A stretch of 20,219 bases of DNA from CAZKTS01 sp964555735 (GTDB lineage: Bacteria; Actinomycetota; Acidimicrobiia; IMCC26256; PALSA-555). Of this stretch, positions 13,888 to 19,267 are shown in pieces; the first letter of the stretch is position 1, and every line of letters starts with the position of its first letter. Location of the stretch: positions 1 through 20,219 of the forward strand of contig CAZKTS010000163.1 in NCBI GenBank assembly GCA_964555735.1, read 5' to 3'. The position numbers were made by a program, and so were the translations under genes. The notes below the pieces were generated by a model. The model was not told where the DNA came from. It searched no databases and saw only the letters and a program-made list of their open reading frames with translations.

Positions 13888-14861
13888 GCGAGCACCTCCG
13901 GGTTCACGAGGTTGTCGGGCTTGCCGCCGGCGAGCAGGGTCTTGAGCCCGTCGGCGATGAGCTTCGAGTGGTTGGCCTCGGTGTCGTACGTGGCCCCGCC
14001 GATGTGCGGGGTGAGGACGACGTTGCCCATCGCGCACAGGGGGTGGTCCGTGGGCAGGTGCTCGCCGTCGAAGTGGTCGAGGCCCGCACCGGCGAGCTTG
14101 CCCGACTGCAGCGCCGCGGTGAGCGCGTCGGTGTCGTGCAGCCCGGCGCGCGCCGAGTTCACGTAGATCGCGCCGTCCTTCATGAGCGCGAACTGCTCGG
14201 CGCCGATGAGGTGGTGGCTGTCGGGTGTGACCGCGGCGTGCATCGAGACGACGTCGGACTCGGCGAGCAGGTCCTCGAGCGAGTGCGTGGCGTCCGGCGC
14301 GAAGGGGTCGTAGGCGATGACGTTCATGCCCAGGCCCTCGAGCCTCCACTTGGTGGCGCGGCCGACGGCGCCGAGGCCGACGATGCCGGCGGTCCGCCCG
14401 GCGAGCTGCCACGCGCGGAACCGCTGGTAGGGGATGGTGCCGTCGCGGTAGCTCTGGCCCTCCCGCACGTCGAGGTCGGCGCGCACGACGCCGCGGTTCA
14501 CCGCGAACAACAGCGCGATCGTCATCTCGGCGACGGCGTCGGCGTTGCGCCCGGGTGCGCGCAGCACCGGGATGCCCTTCGCCGTCGCCGCGGGCACGTC
14601 GACGTTGGTGGGGTCGCCGCGGCACGAGCCGATCGCGAGGAGCGGGAGGTCGAGCACGGGGCCCTTCACCGAGTCCGACTCGACCACGAGGAGGTCGACG
14701 CCCTCCGCGGCGGCGCGCTCGGCGAGCTGCTCGCTGTTGTACATGCGGAGCGGCTGGTGGTCGATCCAGGGGTCGAGCACGACGTCGGCAAGGCCGCGCA
14801 GCGTGTCGAGCCCCTCGCCGCGGAACGGCGCGGTCACGAGTGCTTTGTGCGAGTCAGTCAC
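13884..14861 (-). CDS. D-2-hydroxyacid dehydrogenase (phosphoglycerate dehydrogenase-like)
   Basis: A 325-residue NAD-dependent dehydrogenase of the D-isomer 2-hydroxyacid family. The nucleotide-binding motif is GIVGLGAVGRA (159-169), followed by YDPFAP at the end of the second strand, whose Asp points to NAD. Catalytic residues are Arg238 (NSARAG), Glu267 (FDGEHLP) and His286 (LTPHIGG). The start is a GTG at 14861 with no clear ribosome site. A TGAC-N6-GTCAGG repeat lies about 23-38 bases upstream. The stop overlaps the aldolase ATG. It lacks the C-terminal ACT/serine-binding domain of biosynthetic SerA, so a catabolic role on a different hydroxy acid is more likely than serine synthesis. 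Confidence 0.9.
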   Translation of the reverse strand: MTDSHKALVTAPFRGEGLDTLRGLADVVLDPWIDHQPLRMYNSEQLAERAAAEGVDLLVVESDSVKGPVLDLPLLAIGSCRGDPTNVDVPAATAKGIPVLRAPGRNADAVAEMTIALLFAVNRGVVRADLDVREGQSYRDGTIPYQRFRAWQLAGRTAGIVGLGAVGRATKWRLEGLGMNVIAYDPFAPDATHSLEDLLAESDVVSMHAAVTPDSHHLIGAEQFALMKDGAIYVNSARAGLHDTDALTAALQSGKLAGAGLDHFDGEHLPTDHPLCAMGNVVLTPHIGGATYDTEANHSKLIADGLKTLLAGGKPDNLVNPEVLA

Positions 14862-14883
14862 GCGGGGGATTGAACCACGAACG

Positions 14884-14910
14884 TGACGACGCCGTCAGGT
14901 TGGAGCTGAC
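14884..14910. promoter_or_regulatory. Candidate operator upstream of the 2-hydroxyacid dehydrogenase (copy 3)
   Basis: TGAC (14884-14887), GACGCC, GTCAGG (14894-14899), then TT, matching the other copies. A further CTGAC half-site at 14906-14910 makes a second inverted pair with GTCAG at a 7-base spacing. It lies 23 bases upstream of the dehydrogenase GTG (14861). Confidence 0.45.
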
Positions 14911-14924
14911 CGGCGGCGACCGAA

Positions 14925-14993
14925 GCGAAGCGGAGGGAGCTCGCAGACGAGCGAACGCCCGCGGCGCAGGCATCCTGCGCCGCAGGGAGCGAG
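14925..14993. repeat. Repeat-like intergenic element with a perfect 10-bp hairpin
   Basis: The gap between the SRPBCC stop (14994) and the dehydrogenase holds a perfect stem GCGGCGCAGG (14961-14970), loop CAT, CCTGCGCCGC (14974-14983). It is flanked by GAGCTCGCAG and GAGCGAAC motifs. Similar words (GAGCTCGCAG, AGCGAACG, CGCCCGCG) recur in the first codons of hyuA, which suggests a dispersed family. For the SRPBCC transcript, running leftward, the hairpin lies 11 bases past the stop and could terminate or protect the mRNA; there is no T-run. Confidence 0.6.
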
Positions 14994-15488
14994 TCAGACA
15001 GGGCGGTAGTCCGGATGGTCGGTCAGGTACTGCGACGCGGCGCGCATGCTCTGCTCGTTCTGCTTGTTGATGAAGCCGTAGATGCGACCCTCGAACCACT
15101 TGTAGGGCGCCTTGGTGAGGTGGTAGCGCTCCTCGAACTCGAAGCGGGTGCGCTGCGCGTCGATCGGCACGAGGCGCACCTTCCCGGTCTGGTCGTTGCC
15201 AGGGTCCCGGTTGATCATCGTGAACGTGTAGCCGTAGCTCTGATCCGCGTCGCCGGGCGTCGGCTCGTGGACGTCGTGCACGAGCTCGAGCGCGGAGCCC
15301 TCGCGCCCCATCGGCATCTTGTAGATGACGCGCCGGAGCCGGCCGTTGTGCGCGTCGTCGCCCGGCCACAGGACGTCGACCCGCTTCACCATCGGCGCGT
15401 AGTCGCACCACCGGTCGTAGTCCTGGAACAGCGCCCAGATGCGTGCCGCAGCGTGGGGCATCTCGAACGAGTAGCGGTGCTCGCGCAC
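14994..15488 (-). CDS. SRPBCC-family protein (polyketide cyclase/START-like ligand-binding fold)
   Basis: A 164-residue single-domain protein of the SRPBCC/START-like superfamily, which binds hydrophobic ligands in a deep cavity. It begins with the typical first strand and helix HRYSFEMPHAAARIWALFQDYDRWCDYAPMVKRV, in pieces of the usual spacing. It continues with alternating strands (LRRVIYKMPMG, SYGYTFTMINRD, TRFEFEERYHL) and ends in the long C-terminal helix FEGRIYGFINKQNEQSMRAASQYL. The GTG at 15488 is supported by AGAGGAC about nine bases upstream. It is divergent from the enoyl-CoA hydratase across a strong palindrome, so the two may be co-regulated. Ligand and any enzymatic role are unknown. 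Confidence 0.82.
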   Translation of the reverse strand: MREHRYSFEMPHAAARIWALFQDYDRWCDYAPMVKRVDVLWPGDDAHNGRLRRVIYKMPMGREGSALELVHDVHEPTPGDADQSYGYTFTMINRDPGNDQTGKVRLVPIDAQRTRFEFEERYHLTKAPYKWFEGRIYGFINKQNEQSMRAASQYLTDHPDYRPV

Positions 15489-15522
15489 GGGCCGTCCTCT
15501 CTTCCCCGCCTCGGGGGTGCTC

Positions 15523-15554
15523 CTGCGAACCTGACTATCGTGTCAGGTTCGCAG
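15523..15554. promoter_or_regulatory. Perfect 13-bp-arm palindrome between divergent genes, strong operator candidate (copy 2)
   Basis: CTGCGAACCTGAC (15523-15535), spacer TATCGT (15536-15541), GTCAGGTTCGCAG (15542-15554). Both arms match at every base. The core TGAC-N6-GTCAGG is shared with three other gene starts in the window. The spacer TATCGT itself fits a TANNNT -10 box for the enoyl-CoA hydratase operon, which would put the transcription start near 15548 and give a 44-base leader. A repressor here would cover that promoter and the divergent one. Confidence 0.65.
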
Positions 15555-15591
15555 CGCCTGCGAGCCGAGCACCCAGGGGGATCCGGGGCCC

Positions 15592-16401
15592 ATGGCCATC
15601 CACTACGAGAAGGACGACGAGCACATCGTCGTCATCACGATCGACCGCCCGGAAGCGAAGAACTCCGCCGACATGGAGCACTTCAAGCTCCTGCGGGAGG
15701 GCTGGGAGCGCTTCGACGCCGACCCCGACGCTTGGGTCGCGATCATCACCGGCGTGAAGGATGCGTTCTTCACCGGCGCGGACCTCAAGAAGTACATCCC
15801 CGAGATCACCAAGATGCAGAAGCAGATCGCGGAGAGCGGCGTCCGGGAGATCGACGGGTACCGCCTCGACGACGGCACCAAGGCCGTGCTGCGCGGCGCC
15901 AAGATCTGGAAGCCGATCATCGCCGCGGTCAACGGCTTCTGCACGGCGGGCGGCATGGAGATGCTCGGCGGCGTCGACATCCGCGTCGCGTGCCCCGAGG
16001 CGAAGTTCGCGGTGATGGAGCCCAAGCGCGGGCTCTTCGCCGGCGGCGGCACCACGGTGCGCCTGCCCCGTCAGATCCCGTTCCCGCAGGCGATGGAGTT
16101 CCTGCTCTGCGCCGACCTCATCCCCGCGGAGCGCGCGTACGACATGGGCTTCCTGAACGCGATCGTGCCCCGCGAGCAGCTCATGGACAAGGCCTACGAG
16201 TTCGCGCGCCGCATCACCGCCAACGCGCCGCTCGCGGTGCAGGCCACGAAGCAGTCGGTCTGGGAAGGCCTGGGCATGGAGCTCAAGGAGGCCTACAAGA
16301 ACGAGTCCGCGATCTCGTCGTACATCTTCCAGACCGAGGACGCGAAGGAAGGGCCGAAGGCCTTCGCCGAGAAGCGGCCGCCGAACTGGCAGTCGCGGTG
16401 A
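15592..16401 (+). CDS. Enoyl-CoA hydratase/isomerase (crotonase) family protein
   Basis: A 269-residue crotonase-fold enzyme acting on acyl-CoA thioesters, normally hydrating 2-enoyl-CoA to 3-hydroxyacyl-CoA. The oxyanion-hole segments are DAFFTGADLKKY (about 58-69) and GFCTAGGMEMLGGVD, which holds the first catalytic Glu position. The second catalytic Glu is in FAVMEPKRGLFAGGG. It ends with the C-terminal helices usual for hydratases. An insertion of charged residues (about 70-95) lengthens the loop after the oxyanion segment. The ATG at 15592 has AGGGGGA about ten bases upstream. It is the first gene of a plus-strand operon; its stop overlaps the next gene's GTG. The palindrome and -10-like box upstream suggest repressor control. 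Confidence 0.92.
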   Translation: MAIHYEKDDEHIVVITIDRPEAKNSADMEHFKLLREGWERFDADPDAWVAIITGVKDAFFTGADLKKYIPEITKMQKQIAESGVREIDGYRLDDGTKAVLRGAKIWKPIIAAVNGFCTAGGMEMLGGVDIRVACPEAKFAVMEPKRGLFAGGGTTVRLPRQIPFPQAMEFLLCADLIPAERAYDMGFLNAIVPREQLMDKAYEFARRITANAPLAVQATKQSVWEGLGMELKEAYKNESAISSYIFQTEDAKEGPKAFAEKRPPNWQSR

Positions 16402-17939
16402 GCGCGATCGACCCGAGGACGCCGTGCATCATCGGCGTCGGGCAGCGCACGTGGCGCGGCGACGAGGTGGGCGACGACGGCGCGCCCGAGCCGCTCATCA
16501 TGTGGGAGGAAGTCGCGCGGCGGGCCGCCGACGACAGCCTCGTGGGCACGAAGGTGCTCGAGGGCCTGGACGCGATCGACATCGTGTTCTGCCAGACGTG
16601 GCAGTACGACGACGCGCCGGCGCGCCTGGCGGCACGGCTCGGATGCGAGCCGAGGCGCGGCTTCTACTCGGGCATCGGCGGCACGACGCCCCAGGTGCTG
16701 GTGCAGGACATGGCCGCGCGGATCGCCGCGGGCGAGCACGACCTCTCATTGGTGCTCGGTGCCGAAGCGCTCGCGACCCAGCGCATGTACAAGAAGCGCG
16801 GCGAGCGCTATCCGTACTCGTTCAAGCCCGAGGAGAAGCGGCCGTTCCCCTGGGAGGCGCCGCCGAACCCGGTGGAGGTCGCGCACGAGGTCTTCCAGGC
16901 CTGGCTCACGTTCGCGATCTTCGACAACGCGCGCCGCGGGCACGCGGGCACCGGCCTCGACGAGTATCGCCACGCCTTGGGCGAGATGTTCTCGCCCATG
17001 ACCGTCATCGCGGCGAAGAACCCGTACTCGTGGTTCCCGATCGAGCGGAGCGTCGATGACATCGTCGACGCCCGAGCCGACAACCGCATGGTCGGCTACC
17101 CGTACACCAAGTACATGATCTCGGTGATGGACGTCGACATGGCGGCCGGCGTCCTGCTCGCGAGCCACGAGAAGGCCGATGCGCTGGGTGTGCCGTCGGA
17201 CCGACGCGTCTACCTGCGCGGCTGGTGCTACGCGACCGACCCCGTCGTCGTCGCCGAGCACGACGAGCCGTGGCGTTCGCCCGCGATGGTCGCCGCGAGC
17301 ACCGAGGCGTTCCGCTGCGCCGGCGTCGGGATCGACGACGTCGCCCACCTCGACCTGTACTCGTGCTTCGGGAGCTCGCTGAACTTCGCCAAGGACGCGC
17401 TGGGGATCGACGCGTCCGATCCCCGACCGCTCACCGTCACCGGCGGCCTGCCGTACCACGGCGGCGCGGGGAGCAACTACATGAGCCACTCCATCGCGGC
17501 GATGGTCGAGACCGTGCGGGCCGATCCCGGCTCCTTCGGCCTGGTCAGCGGGGTCGGCATGCACATGACCAAGCACGTCTACGGCGTGTACTCCACCGAC
17601 CCGGGGGGCGGCACGCTCGTCGCGCCCGAGCAGGAGCGCGTGCAGCGCGAGCTCGACGCCGCGCATCCGCCGCGGCCGGTCGCAGCCGAGCACGACGGTG
17701 AGGCGACCGTCGTCGCGTACTCCGTGGTGCACGGGCGCGACGGCGCGCCGGAGTGGGGCATCACGGTGTGCGACGTCGAGGGCGGCGACGCGCGCACCTA
17801 CGCGAAGATCACGGACGTCGAGACGCTCGTGAGCGTCGAGGAGCGTGAGCTGGTGGGCAGCCGGGTTCGGCTGACGCCGACGAAGGTCGCACTCGCGACC
17901 GGGGGAGAGGGCACGGCGAACGTCGCCGTGCCCGCGTAG
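16398..17939 (+). CDS. Thiolase-like protein type 1 with extra C-terminal domain (probably no classical thiolase cysteine)
   Basis: A 513-residue thiolase-superfamily protein, most like actinobacterial type-1 thiolase-like proteins. The thiolase core is recognisable from ARIAAGEHDLSLVLGAEA (about 107-124), YSCFGSSLNFAKDALGI, and GGLPYHGGAGSNYMSHSIAAM. The position of the nucleophilic cysteine reads YSGIGGTTPQ (90-99) with no Cys, and the late C-x-G motif reads SGVGMHM, also without Cys. From about residue 425 a strand-rich domain follows (GEATVVAYSVVHGRDG, WGITVCDVEGG, LVGSRVRLTP), as in the additional C-terminal OB-like domain of such proteins. The GTG at 16398 overlaps the hydratase stop (GTGA); the frame is open upstream only as an overlap. 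It may bind or modify acyl-CoA rather than perform standard thiolysis. Confidence 0.85.
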   Translation: MSAIDPRTPCIIGVGQRTWRGDEVGDDGAPEPLIMWEEVARRAADDSLVGTKVLEGLDAIDIVFCQTWQYDDAPARLAARLGCEPRRGFYSGIGGTTPQVLVQDMAARIAAGEHDLSLVLGAEALATQRMYKKRGERYPYSFKPEEKRPFPWEAPPNPVEVAHEVFQAWLTFAIFDNARRGHAGTGLDEYRHALGEMFSPMTVIAAKNPYSWFPIERSVDDIVDARADNRMVGYPYTKYMISVMDVDMAAGVLLASHEKADALGVPSDRRVYLRGWCYATDPVVVAEHDEPWRSPAMVAASTEAFRCAGVGIDDVAHLDLYSCFGSSLNFAKDALGIDASDPRPLTVTGGLPYHGGAGSNYMSHSIAAMVETVRADPGSFGLVSGVGMHMTKHVYGVYSTDPGGGTLVAPEQERVQRELDAAHPPRPVAAEHDGEATVVAYSVVHGRDGAPEWGITVCDVEGGDARTYAKITDVETLVSVEERELVGSRVRLTPTKVALATGGEGTANVAVPA

Positions 17940-17965
17940 CGCCGAGCGCGGAGAAGGGGACCTTC

Positions 17966-19267
17966 ATGGCCTGGGATTTCTCGACCGAACCCGAGTTCCA
18001 GGAGAAGCTCGACTGGATCCGGGACTTCGTCGAGACCGAGATCGAGCCGCTCGACCTCGCGTTCAGCTCGCACGTCGTCTACGACCGCACGCATCCGATC
18101 CACACCACCGTCATCCCGCCGCTGCAGGAGCAGGTGAAGGCGCAGAACCTGTGGGCGTGCCACCTCGGCCCTGACCTCGGCGGCCTCGGCTACGGGCAGC
18201 TCAAGCTCGGCCTGATGAACGAGATCCTGGGGCGGTCGAACTTCGCGCCGATGGTGTTCGGCTGCCAGGCGCCCGACTCCGGCAACGCCGAGATCCTGGC
18301 GCACTACGGCACCGACGAGCAGAAGGCGAAGTACCTGCAGCCGCTGCTCGACGGCAAGATCGTGTCCTGCTACTCGATGACCGAGCCGCAGGCCGGGTCC
18401 GACCCCGCGGAGTTCACGTGCCGCGCGTGGAAGGACGGCGACGAGTGGGTGATCGACGGCGAGAAGTGGTTCTCCTCGAACCTGCGCTACGCGTCGTTCG
18501 CCATCGTCATGGCGGTCACCGACCCCGACGTGTCGGTGTACCAGGGCACGTCGATGTTCCTCGTGCCGACCGACACGCCGGGTGTCGAGATCATCCGCAA
18601 CGTCGGCCTCGCGGGCGAGGCGCCGGGCGAGGGATCGCACGCCTACGTCCGGTACAACAACGTGCGCGTTCCCGCGGACCACGTGCTCGGGGGCGAGGGT
18701 CAGGCGTTCGTGATCGCGCAGACCCGCCTCGGTGGCGGTCGGATCCACCACGCGATGCGCACCGTGGGCGTGTGCCAGCGCGCGTTCGACATGCTCTGCG
18801 AGCGCGCGCTGTCTCGGCGCACCCAGGGCGAGGTGCTGGCCAAGAAGCAGATGGTGCAGGAGAAGATCGCCGACTCCTACATCCAGCTGCAGGGGTTCCG
18901 GCTCCAGGTGTTGCATGCCGCCTGGACCATCGACCAGAAGGGCGGCGCGGAGGCGCGCACCGAGATCGCGATGGTGAAGGTGCTGACCCCGAAGGTGCTG
19001 CACGACATCGTCTACAACGCGCTGCACATCCACGGTTCGCTCGGGACGTCGAACGAGATGCCGCTCATGGGGCTCTGGTCGATGATGCCGGTGATGGGGA
19101 TCGCCGACGGCCCGACCGAAGTGCACAAGGTGACGATCGCCCGCAAGGTCCTCAAGAACTACCGACCGTCGGAGGGACTGTTCCCGAGCGCGCACCTGCC
19201 GCCACGGCAGGAAGCGGCGCGCGCCAAGTTCGCAGACCTGCTCGAGCACGAGGTGGCACAGCATTGA
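17966..19267 (+). CDS. Acyl-CoA dehydrogenase, ACAD10/ACAD11-like
   Basis: A 433-residue FAD-dependent acyl-CoA dehydrogenase. Visible motifs are FGCQAPDSGNAEIL (98-111, close to the QAPDTGNMEIL-type sequence I recall for ACAD11), CYSMTEPQAGSDP (135-147), the FAD/substrate segment VIDGEKWFSSN (162-172), RLGGGRIHHAMRTVG in the C-terminal helical domain, and ADGPTEVHKVTIARKVL near the end. These place it with the ACAD10/11 group, whose characterised members work with an APH-type kinase. The ATG at 17966 has AAGGGGA upstream and follows the thiolase-like gene by 26 bases. The stop overlaps the TTG start of an APH-fold kinase, so the two are coupled. The likely role is converting a 4-phosphoacyl-CoA to an enoyl-CoA; a plain acyl-CoA dehydrogenase is the alternative. 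Confidence 0.92.
   Translation: MAWDFSTEPEFQEKLDWIRDFVETEIEPLDLAFSSHVVYDRTHPIHTTVIPPLQEQVKAQNLWACHLGPDLGGLGYGQLKLGLMNEILGRSNFAPMVFGCQAPDSGNAEILAHYGTDEQKAKYLQPLLDGKIVSCYSMTEPQAGSDPAEFTCRAWKDGDEWVIDGEKWFSSNLRYASFAIVMAVTDPDVSVYQGTSMFLVPTDTPGVEIIRNVGLAGEAPGEGSHAYVRYNNVRVPADHVLGGEGQAFVIAQTRLGGGRIHHAMRTVGVCQRAFDMLCERALSRRTQGEVLAKKQMVQEKIADSYIQLQGFRLQVLHAAWTIDQKGGAEARTEIAMVKVLTPKVLHDIVYNALHIHGSLGTSNEMPLMGLWSMMPVMGIADGPTEVHKVTIARKVLKNYRPSEGLFPSAHLPPRQEAARAKFADLLEHEVAQH

Noticed and set aside
13888..14625. Possible N-terminal extension of the aldolase to 14625
   Set aside because: The upstream part is an Arg-rich out-of-frame reading of the dehydrogenase. The ATG at 13887 has a ribosome site and gives a normal family length.
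13884..14861. Biosynthetic phosphoglycerate dehydrogenase (SerA)
   Set aside because: The protein ends after the catalytic domain with no regulatory C-terminal domain, and it is coupled to an aldolase rather than to serine-pathway genes.
14862..14895. tRNA-like T-arm, GGTTCAATCC on the minus strand near 14871-14880
   Set aside because: The flanking bases do not form a proper T-stem and there is no anticodon arm, D-arm or acceptor stem around it.
15015..16397. A 974-codon plus-strand frame running from 15015 into the thiolase-like gene
   Set aside because: The first 460 or so residues are antisense to the SRPBCC gene and out of frame with the hydratase. Only the part from the GTG at 16398 has family features, so this is not a giant fusion protein.
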